Assembly: GCF_000317595.1 (NCBI RefSeq) | Contig: NZ_AEJC01000370.1 | Span: 1 to 49,262, forward strand | Direction of reading: 5' to 3' | Length of the DNA: 49,262 nt | DNA from: Streptomyces ipomoeae 91-03 | GTDB lineage: Bacteria > Actinomycetota > Actinomycetes > Streptomycetales > Streptomycetaceae | Shown: piece by piece, positions 14,258-22,548 of the stretch | Layout: each line of letters starts with the position of its first letter | Position numbering within the stretch: position 1 is the first letter of the stretch | Program-made: the position numbers and the translations under genes | The notes under the pieces: model-generated | Seen by the model: only the letters and a program-made list of their open reading frames with translations | Told to the model about the DNA's origin: nothing | Databases searched by the model: none

Positions 14258-16129
14258 GTGCGCATAGAACGCCACCGAGTCGGCGCCGCGGCGATCACGG
14301 CCGTCCGCCAGGACTTCTTCAACAGGATCGGCACCCAGCTCCGCTCCATGTCGAAGGCCGGCCCGATGACGGCAGACGAATGGTGGCTGCTCTCGGAAGA
14401 GCTCGTCGAATACCTCGCCGCCCTCTCCGTGGAAACCCCCGACCTCCACACCCCGGAGGCGAAGGCGGTCCTCGACGACGCCACCGAGGCCGCGACCGGC
14501 GCGGTCGCGTACACGGCGTACCACGGCCACGACCGCTTCCACGTCTTCCTCCCCTACATGAACTTCGGCATCACATACGAGCCGGAAGAGAACCCGGAGG
14601 AGAACCCGTCAGATAAACCGGCACACAACCCGGCAGCCCAAGCGGCACACAACCCGGCAGCCCAACCGGCAGACAACCCGGTCGCGCAAGGCACCCGGCG
14701 GCCCACCACCCTCACCCCCCACCAGTGGCTCGACGCCTTCTGTCTGGCCATCCTCTCCGACAAGGCCGAACACCACGGCGAGGCCTTCCACTTCGCCCGC
14801 GAGGCATCCCAGGAGGGCGGAGCCGGTCGCCCGCCGGTCGAACTGATCAACGGCTTCATGGCGTACGTCATCGGCGACACCGGAGACGACGACGCGAACC
14901 ACCCGCCCTCCAGGACGGAGAAGCTCACCGCCCTGGACACCGCCGTCGCCCGCATCCGCACCCTGGACCACATGACCGGCGGCGCCCAGGGCCTCCTCTC
15001 TCACCCCCACACCACCGCGCTCCACGCCCTGCGCGCCCTCACCGCATGCGACCAGGCCGCCTTCCGCACCCATCTGGCCGAGCTGCTGCACCCGTACAGC
15101 ACCCTCTCCGGCCCGAGCGCCCGCCCCAGCAGCCTGCTCCCCCTCGTCCCGCTCGCGCTGACGGCCCTCGCCTACCGCCAGGAGGGCTGGGAGCCCCCCA
15201 TAGACACCGACTACCTCCCACACGCCCTGGTCACCGGTTTCGAGAGCCCCGGCCCACGGGTGAAGGAGTACGGCCGCGACAGGCGCCCGGACGCGGTGGC
15301 GGAACTGGCCGCCGGGCCGGTGCACCTGGAACGCCCGGACAACCCGCAGCCCCTGCACCCGCAGAGCGAGGCCTACTTCGAGGAGTACGCGCTGGAGGGC
15401 CTGACCCGGGTCGACGGAAAGCCCCTGTCCGCACCCCGCCTGGCCCAGAGCCTCACCTACCGGAACATCCTCCTCAAGGCCCGCGCCTCACTCTCCGCCG
15501 ACGTCACGGACCAGCAGCTCGCCAACCTCCGCCTCGCCGCCGAGATGGGCGCCGCCCTCTTCCGTACGACCCTCGCCGAGCCCGGCACGCAGGTCGACGT
15601 GACCATCGCCGGCCGCGGCCTCACCTACCCGGCGTACCACGGCGACCAGGTCGGCCCCGGCGCCTGGCAGACCGCGGCGAACCTCGCGCTGATCACCGGC
15701 GTCCGCGAACACCTGGCCCCCGTCGTCCTGGCCGGCCCCGCCCGCCTCAGGAACGACGACTCCGCGTTCGGCTCCTACCGCAAGGCCCTCCTCATCTACC
15801 TCCAGGGCGCGGAGGACCCCGAACCCCTCACGGACAAGGCCCTGCAGGACCACGAGAAGGCCAAGAACCGGGGCTTCTTCCCACCCCCCACGATCCTCTT
15901 CTCCCAGCTGGTGGAAGGCGACGCGGAGAGCTTCAACCTGGCCCTGCTGGACGCCCTCGAATCCCATCGTGACCACTACCGCATCGCCGACCGCGCCGAC
16001 ACCTCCGACGCCGCCCTCAACCTGGACATCCTCGCCCTGACCTGCCACGCCCGCCGCCGAGGCTGGCCCATCCGGATCACCACCCCCTACCTCCCACCCC
16101 GCCTCCTCCAGTCGGCCAAGCCCTTCTGA
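14258..16129 (+). CDS. large protein with two Imm49-like halves
   Basis: A 623-residue soluble protein from GTG 14258 (GGGGAG about 7 nt upstream). Each half ends in the same pattern: LLPLVPLALTALAYRQEGW then DTDYLPHALV near residue 330, and LNLDILALTCHARRRGWPI then TTPYLPPRLL at the C-terminus. The second half also has AESFNLALLDALESHRDHYR. These match the closing region of Immunity-49 proteins, which protect against polymorphic toxins, so this looks like an internal duplication. A repeat-coded linker (AHNPAAQ units, about residues 122-145) sits in the first half. No toxin gene is adjacent. Function is inferred from resemblance only. Confidence 0.6.
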   Translation: MRIERHRVGAAAITAVRQDFFNRIGTQLRSMSKAGPMTADEWWLLSEELVEYLAALSVETPDLHTPEAKAVLDDATEAATGAVAYTAYHGHDRFHVFLPYMNFGITYEPEENPEENPSDKPAHNPAAQAAHNPAAQPADNPVAQGTRRPTTLTPHQWLDAFCLAILSDKAEHHGEAFHFAREASQEGGAGRPPVELINGFMAYVIGDTGDDDANHPPSRTEKLTALDTAVARIRTLDHMTGGAQGLLSHPHTTALHALRALTACDQAAFRTHLAELLHPYSTLSGPSARPSSLLPLVPLALTALAYRQEGWEPPIDTDYLPHALVTGFESPGPRVKEYGRDRRPDAVAELAAGPVHLERPDNPQPLHPQSEAYFEEYALEGLTRVDGKPLSAPRLAQSLTYRNILLKARASLSADVTDQQLANLRLAAEMGAALFRTTLAEPGTQVDVTIAGRGLTYPAYHGDQVGPGAWQTAANLALITGVREHLAPVVLAGPARLRNDDSAFGSYRKALLIYLQGAEDPEPLTDKALQDHEKAKNRGFFPPPTILFSQLVEGDAESFNLALLDALESHRDHYRIADRADTSDAALNLDILALTCHARRRGWPIRITTPYLPPRLLQSAKPF

Positions 16130-16658
16130 GGGCCGCCTCAGGCGTTGACCTCGCCCCGCCCCGCGAACGTCAGCACGGCCCACACCACCGCGCCCCACAC
16201 ACAGCCCTTACACCCACATCAGGCACACTCGAACCCCGTACGACACCCAGCCCACCGAACCCAGGCCCCCATCCGACACCCCGTCAAAAGCTGAGCCCCG
16301 GCGCGAAATGAAGGCGTGAAGCGACAGCACGAAAGAGCAATAACGACGGAACCACAGCACAGGTTCCGGTTCGACCTCGTTGCCCGGCATGACCTGCCGT
16401 GATACACAGAGTGACGATACGACCCTTCGTGTACGGTTCCGCGTCCCCCGTTAGGACCCCACGCGGCCCGGAGACAAGGGATACGTACGAAACCCGCCAA
16501 TCAATGACGCCAAGTCGACATACGACAGCGTCATTGTCAGCGAGAATGGGCCTGACCTCTGCGCACCCGCGCCAGAGGACGCAGTGCGGAGGCGATGCGA
16601 GCGCAGCGCAGCCACACGACGGAGCCAGCGGAACTACCCATTAGGGGCGGTGACTTAC
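16130..16658. other. intergenic region before the T4SS-like operon
   Basis: No convincing gene. It contains an inverted repeat CAATGACGC / GCGTCATTG (16502-16510 and 16528-16536, 17-bp spacer). Several TACG-rich words occur around 16410-16530. The repeat lies about 120-155 bp upstream of the first gene of the cluster and is a candidate operator or leader structure. Confidence 0.5.
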
Positions 16659-16967
16659 ATGTTCGTAGCGGCCGACAAGGGCGACATCACCACCATCATC
16701 GGCGGAATCGCCCCGGACTGGGGGCCCTTCGGCAGCCTGGGCAACGAGGCACGCGTGATGATCGAGGTCGTGATGGCCGTCGCCATCCTCCTCTGCCTGG
16801 GCATCGCGATCTGGGGCGCCGCCAAACAGCGCATCGGTGCCACCGCCCTGCGCGACACCTTCAGTGCCGAACAGGGCAAGGGCCTCATCATCGCCGGCCT
16901 CACCGGCGTCTTCATCATCGGTTCCCTGGGCACGCTCTTCACCATCGTGTACGGCATGGCCGTGTAG
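16659..16967 (+). CDS. small two-span membrane protein, pilin-like (cmd cluster)
   Basis: A 102-residue protein with two hydrophobic helices (VMIEVVMAVAILLCLGIAIW and GLIIAGLTGVFIIGSLGTLF) joined by a short basic loop. This size and topology are those of VirB2/TcpD-type subunits, but no processing signal is evident. ATG 16659 is chosen; GTG 16650 is an alternative and the ribosome site (GGGGCGG) is weak. It is the first of six codirectional genes that I equate with SCO4131-SCO4126 (cmdABCDEF), reported to affect differentiation and antibiotic production in S. coelicolor. Confidence 0.75.
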   Translation: MFVAADKGDITTIIGGIAPDWGPFGSLGNEARVMIEVVMAVAILLCLGIAIWGAAKQRIGATALRDTFSAEQGKGLIIAGLTGVFIIGSLGTLFTIVYGMAV

Positions 16968-17193
16968 CGCGGCGGCCGGCCCTCGTCCCGGCCGGGCACG
17001 CACTACCGGTTCGCCCGGTTCCCCCACTACCCCACCCGTCCGTCGTGCCCACCGGCTGAGGTTGCGTCTCCCTGATGTCGAGTCACCACACCGCGCCCGC
17101 GCGGGAACCAGCGCGGCTACCGTCGTACTGTTACGCGTCTCACCACGTGTACGCGTTCGAGTACGGCGTCGATGTTGAAGGGGCGTGCGCGGT

Positions 17194-18057
17194 ATGAGTC
17201 TCGGCGACGAGCGCGGGTACGGCGAGTCCTCGCGCGCCGGTGACGACGGAACCTACGGCGGTTACGCCGGCACCGGCCAGACCCGCACCCGCCTCCCCGA
17301 ACGCGGCACCGACCCCTACGGCGGCGCCCCCCGCCGAGGCCGCTCCTCCTCCAGAAGCCTCGTCACCATCGTCGGCGTGGTCGTCCTCCTGATCGCCGCC
17401 ATCGCTTTCGCGAACCGCGGCGGCAACAGCGGTGGCGACGGAAGCTCCGGGGGTGACCAGACGGAGACGGCCCCTACGGCGGCTTCGGGGGAGCAGCCGG
17501 TCGGCACCAAGGCCAGCGGCATCCCCTCCGGCTTCGCGCACGACCGGCAGGGCGCCGAATCCGCGGCGGCCAACTACGCCGTCGTACTGGTCTCGGCCGA
17601 CATCCTCAAGCCCGTCCGGCGCAGCGAGATCGTCCAGCAGGTCATCGTCCCGGACAAGGCGGCCGACCTGGAGGACAGCCTCAACAAGGCCTACAGCACG
17701 GACTTCCTGACCAAGCTCGGCCTGGACAAGAACGGCAACGCCCCGACGGGCGGCACCTACGTCTCCCGCACCATGCCGGTCGGCACCAAGGTCACCGCCT
17801 ACTCGAACACCGCCGCGACGGTCGAGGTCTGGTGCACCGGAGTGTTCGGCATGGCGGCGGAGGACACCACCAACCCGGTCACCAGCGACTGGTTCACCAT
17901 GACCCTCCAGCTGCGCTGGGCCGACGACGACTGGAAGGTCGACAGTTTCTCCCGGAAGGCAGGCCCCGCGCCGGTCAACGGCGACAACAGGGTCTCGGCA
18001 TCCGATGAGATCTCGAAGGCCGTGGAAGAGTACGGAGGGTTCACGTATGCCAGGTAG
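17194..18057 (+). CDS. TcpC/VirB8-like single-span membrane protein (cmd cluster)
   Basis: The 287-residue protein has a cytoplasmic Gly/Arg/Tyr-rich N-terminus of about 50 residues and one membrane span (SLVTIVGVVVLLIAAIAFAN). The extracytoplasmic domain of about 200 residues ends LRWADDDWKVDSFSRKAGP, a NTF2-like strand pattern. This is the architecture of VirB8/TcpC conjugation proteins that link inner membrane and outer parts of the machine. ATG 17194 is preceded by GAAGGGG; GTG 17185 is possible. The gene overlaps the next by 11 nt. Confidence 0.78.
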   Translation: MSLGDERGYGESSRAGDDGTYGGYAGTGQTRTRLPERGTDPYGGAPRRGRSSSRSLVTIVGVVVLLIAAIAFANRGGNSGGDGSSGGDQTETAPTAASGEQPVGTKASGIPSGFAHDRQGAESAAANYAVVLVSADILKPVRRSEIVQQVIVPDKAADLEDSLNKAYSTDFLTKLGLDKNGNAPTGGTYVSRTMPVGTKVTAYSNTAATVEVWCTGVFGMAAEDTTNPVTSDWFTMTLQLRWADDDWKVDSFSRKAGPAPVNGDNRVSASDEISKAVEEYGGFTYAR

Positions 18058-19399
18058 CCCGCGTCGCGTACTCAAGCTCGCCGGGGCGGTGACGGCCATC
18101 CAGTTCGGCGCCGTCCTGCTGGCGACCCGAGCCGCAGCCGAACCCACACCGTCGGCATCGCCATCGGCGTCGCCGTCACCCTCGGCCAGTGACGACTCCT
18201 GCTCGCTGCTCTCCGGCGAGGCCCGGAGGTTCTGCGAAAGCGACAGCGGGGGCGGTACCGGAGGCTCGGGCGGCACCGGTACGACGCCCAACGACCTCAC
18301 CTCCACCCTCGACCCCCTCTCCTCCCTGGCCCAAGGCTGCGCCGACGCCGCCTCCTGGACCATCGACAAGCTGTCGGCCGCGGTGAACGAGACGGCGAAC
18401 GTCGACTTCACGAACCCGAAGTTCCTGCAGCAGTACGCCGTGGTGTTCGCGGCGTCGACGATCCTGACGCTCGTCCTGTGGCTGCTGGCGGTGGCGAAGC
18501 GGGCCGTACGGGGCGTGCCCCTGACGACGGCCCTGTCCGAAGCCGTCGGCTTCCTCTGGCTCACCGTCCTCGCCTCGGCCTTCACCCCCCTGATCCTCTA
18601 CACGGTCGTATCGGCGACCGACGGAGTGACCGAGGTCCTGGCCAAGGCCACCGGCGACCAGACGGACACCTTCTTCGGCAACTTCTCCGAGGCCCTCAAG
18701 AAGGGCGAGGACATCGGCGGCGGGCCCATCATGCTCATCGTCGTCTCCCTCGTCTCCATCCTCGCCGCCGGCGTCCTCTGGCTGGAGCTCGTCATCCGCG
18801 CCGCCCTGCTCTACGTCGGCGCGCTGCTCGGGACGGTCGTCTACGCCGGCCTGGTCGACAAGAACCTGTGGGGCCACGTCCGCCGCTGGGCGGGCATCAT
18901 GATCGCGGTCATCCTCATCAAGCCCGTCATCGTGATCGTCCTCGGACTCGCCGGCGCCCTGTCCGCCGACGACGGCCCGGACGCCTTCTCCGCCGTGGTC
19001 TCCGGCCTCGCCATAATCCTCCTCGCCATCTTCGCCTCGGCGATGATCTACCGCTTCGTCCCGGGCTTCGGCGACGAGATCGCGGGCTCCCGCAACAACC
19101 GCCTGATGCGGGGCGCCGAGGGCAAGGCCGCGGCCGTCATCAGCTCCCCGGCCACCCTCGTCGCCCAGGGCATCAAGACCCACAGCACCCGGGCCGACAA
19201 CAACGGCGGCGGAGGCGGCAGCGCCCCCCGCCCGTCCAACCCCGCGTCCGGCGGCGTGGCGGCCCACAGCTCCCGTACGGCCGGCGGTGGCGGCGGAACC
19301 ATCCCCTCCGCCGCACCCCCGCCCCGTTCGAGCCCGACCAACACCCCCCACGCCAGTAACACCCGAAACAGCAATCGCCCGGGAGGTGAAGGGCGTTGA
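18047..19399 (+). CDS. polytopic VirB6/TrbL-like membrane protein (cmd cluster)
   Basis: A 450-residue protein with a signal peptide (VLLATRAAA, cleavage near AAA-EP) and a short Ser/Pro linker. About seven membrane spans follow (for example FAASTILTLVLWLLAVAKRA, LIVVSLVSILAAGVLWLELV, IMIAVILIKPVIVIVLGLAG). The C-terminal cytoplasmic tail is Gly/Ser/Pro/Arg-rich. It resembles the multi-span channel component of T4SS (VirB6/TrbL/TcpH type). ATG 18047 has GGAGGG 7 nt upstream and overlaps the previous gene. The TTG start of the following gene overlaps its stop. Confidence 0.8.
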   Translation: MPGSPRRVLKLAGAVTAIQFGAVLLATRAAAEPTPSASPSASPSPSASDDSCSLLSGEARRFCESDSGGGTGGSGGTGTTPNDLTSTLDPLSSLAQGCADAASWTIDKLSAAVNETANVDFTNPKFLQQYAVVFAASTILTLVLWLLAVAKRAVRGVPLTTALSEAVGFLWLTVLASAFTPLILYTVVSATDGVTEVLAKATGDQTDTFFGNFSEALKKGEDIGGGPIMLIVVSLVSILAAGVLWLELVIRAALLYVGALLGTVVYAGLVDKNLWGHVRRWAGIMIAVILIKPVIVIVLGLAGALSADDGPDAFSAVVSGLAIILLAIFASAMIYRFVPGFGDEIAGSRNNRLMRGAEGKAAAVISSPATLVAQGIKTHSTRADNNGGGGGSAPRPSNPASGGVAAHSSRTAGGGGGTIPSAAPPPRSSPTNTPHASNTRNSNRPGGEGR

Positions 19400-20952
19400 C
19401 GACCGAGTCCCATCTGTCCCATCCGGTCACGCCCCGCCGTACATATCTGATCGGCCGCGCCCGGCCGAACGCGATCATCGGCCGGAACCGCGAGTCCGGC
19501 GAGATCGCGCTGATCATCGCGGGCGCGTTCCTCGGCATGATGTGCGGTCTCCTCGTTCCGGTCCTCGTACCGCGCATCGCCCTGCTCACCGGCTTCCCGC
19601 TCCTCGCGCTGGCAGCCGTCTACGTGCCGTACAAACGGCGGACGTTCTACAAGTGGTTCGAGATCAACCGCAGCTACAAACGCACGCTCCGCCGCGGCAC
19701 CACCTACCGCTCCGCCGCCATGGAGGCCGGCACCCACCTCGACGGCCGCGAGGTCGAGATCGGCCCGCCCCCGGGCATCGGCCGCATCACCTGGCTGGCC
19801 GCCCCCTTCGGCCCCGACGAGATCGCCGTACTGCTGCACGCGGACCGCCGCACCGTCACCGCCGCCATCGAGATCGAGGGCCCGGGCGTCGGCCTGCGCG
19901 ACTCCGAGGACCAGGAAGCCCTCGTCGACCGCTTCGGCACCCTCCTCAAGCACGTGGCCAACGGCGACGGCTTCGTCACCCGGCTGCAAATGCTCGCGCG
20001 TACGCTCCCGGCCGACCCGGACGCCCACGCCAAGGACGTGGCCCAGCGCGGCGACGACCGCGCCCCGGCCTGGCTGCAGCAGTCGTACGACCAACTGCAG
20101 TCCATGGTCTCCACCAGCAGTGAGCAGCACCGCGCGTACCTCGTCGCCTGTATGCACTACACCCGCGAACTGGCCGCCGAGGCGCACGCCATGGCCCGCG
20201 CGTCCCGTCCGCAGGGCAAGAAGCTCGACAAGGACGCGGGCCTCGCCGTCGTCATGGCCCGTGAGCTGACGGACATCTGCTCGCGCCTCCAGGAGGCCGA
20301 CATCCGCGTACGGCAGCCGCTCGGCCAGGGCCGCCTCGCCTCCCTCATCCACTCCATGTACGACCCGGACCACCCCATCGACCACATCCAGGCCATGACC
20401 AAGCGCAACGCCTGGCCGGCCGAGCTGGACGCGATGGAGCCGGACTACCTCCAGGCCAAGACCCGCGAGTCCTCCACCCGTGCCCCCTGGTGCCACGCCA
20501 CGGCCTGGGTGAAGGAGTGGCCGATGACCCCGGTCGGCGTCAACTTCCTGGCACCCCTCCTGGTCCACACCCCGGACGTCATCCGCACGGTCGCCGTCAC
20601 GATGGACCTGGAGCCGACCGAGGTCGCCATCGAGCGCATGCTCACCGAGAAGACGAACGACGAGGCGGAGGCATCCCGCGCCGCCAAGATGAACCGCACC
20701 GTCGACCCCCGCGACGTCGCCTCCCACTCCCGCCTCGACCAGCGCGGCGAGGACCTGGCGAGCGGCGCCGCCGGCGTCAACCTGGTCGGCTACATCACCG
20801 TCTCCTCCCGCTCCCCGGAGGCACTGAACCGCGACAAGCGGACCATAAGGGCCTCGGCCGGCAAGTCGTATCTGAAGCTGGAGTGGTGCGACCGCGAACA
20901 CCACCGCGCCTTCGTCAACACGCTCCCGTTCGCCACCGGAATCCGAAGGTAG
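19396..20952 (+). CDS. SCO6880-type protein: PrgI-like anchor plus VirB4 N-domain (cmd cluster)
   Basis: A 518-residue protein. The N-terminus has a membrane hairpin (ALIIAGAFLGMMCGLLVPVL and ALLTGFPLLALAAVYVPYKR) like PrgI/VirB3. A long soluble part with no Walker motif follows, resembling the non-ATPase N-domain of VirB4. The ATPase domain is encoded separately by the next gene, so the machine has a split VirB4. TTG 19396 is supported by GGGAGGTGA 7 nt upstream and by overlap with the previous stop. A 54-bp gap with GGAGGTGA precedes the ATPase gene. Confidence 0.82.
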   Translation: MTTESHLSHPVTPRRTYLIGRARPNAIIGRNRESGEIALIIAGAFLGMMCGLLVPVLVPRIALLTGFPLLALAAVYVPYKRRTFYKWFEINRSYKRTLRRGTTYRSAAMEAGTHLDGREVEIGPPPGIGRITWLAAPFGPDEIAVLLHADRRTVTAAIEIEGPGVGLRDSEDQEALVDRFGTLLKHVANGDGFVTRLQMLARTLPADPDAHAKDVAQRGDDRAPAWLQQSYDQLQSMVSTSSEQHRAYLVACMHYTRELAAEAHAMARASRPQGKKLDKDAGLAVVMARELTDICSRLQEADIRVRQPLGQGRLASLIHSMYDPDHPIDHIQAMTKRNAWPAELDAMEPDYLQAKTRESSTRAPWCHATAWVKEWPMTPVGVNFLAPLLVHTPDVIRTVAVTMDLEPTEVAIERMLTEKTNDEAEASRAAKMNRTVDPRDVASHSRLDQRGEDLASGAAGVNLVGYITVSSRSPEALNRDKRTIRASAGKSYLKLEWCDREHHRAFVNTLPFATGIRR

Positions 20953-21006
20953 GGCTGTCGCGATGCGGGATCATCCGATCCAACGGCAACCGGAGGTGAA
21001 GCGCTG

Positions 21007-22440
21007 ATGCGGGACCCGCTGTCCGTCCTCACGGAAGCCTTCACCTCTTTCCTCTTCGGCAAGGTCGAGACGACGCGCCTGCCCGTGCGCACGTCCACGG
21101 GCCAGGCCCAGGCGGTCTACCTCCCGACCGCCGCCCCCGGCCTCGGCGACTCCGGCGTGATCATCGGTCGCGAGGTCTACTCCGGCAAGGGCTACATCTA
21201 CGACCCCTTCCAGCTCTACGGCCAACAGCTCCCCGCCCCGCACTGGCTCGTCCTCGGCGAGTCCGGCAACGGCAAGTCGGCCCTGGAGAAGACGTACGTC
21301 CTGCGCCAGCTCCGCTTCCGCGACCGCCAGGTCGTGGTCCTCGACGCCCAGGGCGAGGACGGCGTCGGCGAATGGAACCTCATCGCGCAGGAACTGGGCA
21401 TAACTCCCATCCGCCTGGACCCGACGGCCGCCCTGGACCACGGCATCCGCCTGAACCCCCTCGACCCCTCGATCACGACGACGGGCCAGCTGGCCCTGCT
21501 CCGCACGATCATCGAGGTCGCGATGGGCCACGGCCTGGACGAACGTGCGGGCTTCGCCCTGAAGGTCGCACACGCGTACGTCAACGAGACGATCGTCGAA
21601 CGCCAGCCGGTCCTCACCGACATCGTCGAGCAGCTCCGCCACCCCGAGCCGGAGTCCGCGGAGGCGATGAACGTCGCCATAGACGATGTACGCGCCTGGG
21701 GCCTGGACGTCGCCCTGGTCCTGGACCGTCTGGTCGACGGCGACCTGCGCGGCATGTTCGACGGCCCGACGACGGTCGGCATCGACCTGGACGCCCCGCT
21801 GATCGTCTTCGACCTGTCCCACATCGACCGCAACTCCATCGCCATGCCCATCCTCATGGCGATCGTCGGTGTCTGGCTGGAGCACACCTGGATCCGCCCC
21901 GACCGGAAGAAGCGCATCTTCCTGGTCGAGGAGGCCTGGCACATCATCAACAGCCCGTTCGTCGCCCAGCTCTTCCAGCGCCTGCTGAAGTTCGGCCGCC
22001 GGCTCGGCCTGTCCTTCGTCGCGGTCGTCCACCACCTCTCGGACGTCATCGACGGAGCGGCGGCGAAGGAGGCCGCGGCCATCCTCAAGATGGCGTCGAC
22101 AAGGACGATCTACGCCCAGAAGGCCGACGAGGCCCGGGCGACGGGCCGCGTCCTGGGCCTCCCCCGCTGGGCGGTGGAGATCATCCCCACCCTCACCCCC
22201 GGCATCGCGGTCTGGGACGTCAACGGCAACGTCCAGGTCGTCAAACACCTGGTCACCGAGACCGAACGCCCCCTCGTCTTCACCGACCGCGCCATGACCG
22301 AGTCCTCCAACGACCACCTCCTGGACGACGATGCCCTCCGCGCCGCCGAACTGGAGGCCGAGGAACGAGCAGCCGCCTTCGTCGAACACCAGCTGAGCGA
22401 CGTGGACGGGTACGGCTCCTCCGAGTCCACGGTGGCCTGA
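21007..22440 (+). CDS. VirB4-like conjugation ATPase (cmd cluster)
   Basis: A 477-residue motor ATPase. Walker A is GESGNGKSALEKTY (residues about 84-97), Walker B is RIFLVEEAWHII (about 303-314, catalytic Glu308/309), and the arginine-containing segment RATGRVLGLPRWAVE is near 378-392. It is the C-terminal half of a VirB4 family protein, with the N-domain upstream. It should energise assembly or transport at the inner membrane. ATG 21007 has GGAGGTGA 9 nt upstream. Related to SCO4127, one of the cmd genes, as I recall. Confidence 0.88.
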   Translation: MRDPLSVLTEAFTSFLFGKVETTRLPVRTSTGQAQAVYLPTAAPGLGDSGVIIGREVYSGKGYIYDPFQLYGQQLPAPHWLVLGESGNGKSALEKTYVLRQLRFRDRQVVVLDAQGEDGVGEWNLIAQELGITPIRLDPTAALDHGIRLNPLDPSITTTGQLALLRTIIEVAMGHGLDERAGFALKVAHAYVNETIVERQPVLTDIVEQLRHPEPESAEAMNVAIDDVRAWGLDVALVLDRLVDGDLRGMFDGPTTVGIDLDAPLIVFDLSHIDRNSIAMPILMAIVGVWLEHTWIRPDRKKRIFLVEEAWHIINSPFVAQLFQRLLKFGRRLGLSFVAVVHHLSDVIDGAAAKEAAAILKMASTRTIYAQKADEARATGRVLGLPRWAVEIIPTLTPGIAVWDVNGNVQVVKHLVTETERPLVFTDRAMTESSNDHLLDDDALRAAELEAEERAAAFVEHQLSDVDGYGSSESTVA

Positions 22441-22548
22441 ACGGTCTGCCCGGGCTGGGGAACGACGTGAACGGTGACGGCGTGAACGGGGAAGCGGCGG
22501 CGTGAGCCGCGGCGGAGGAAACGGCAACGGCGTGAACGGCGGCGCGAG

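Noticed and set aside
16399..16644. Possible small gene (81 codons) before the T4SS-like cluster
   Set aside because: No ribosome site, mixed third-position base use and no recognisable motif.
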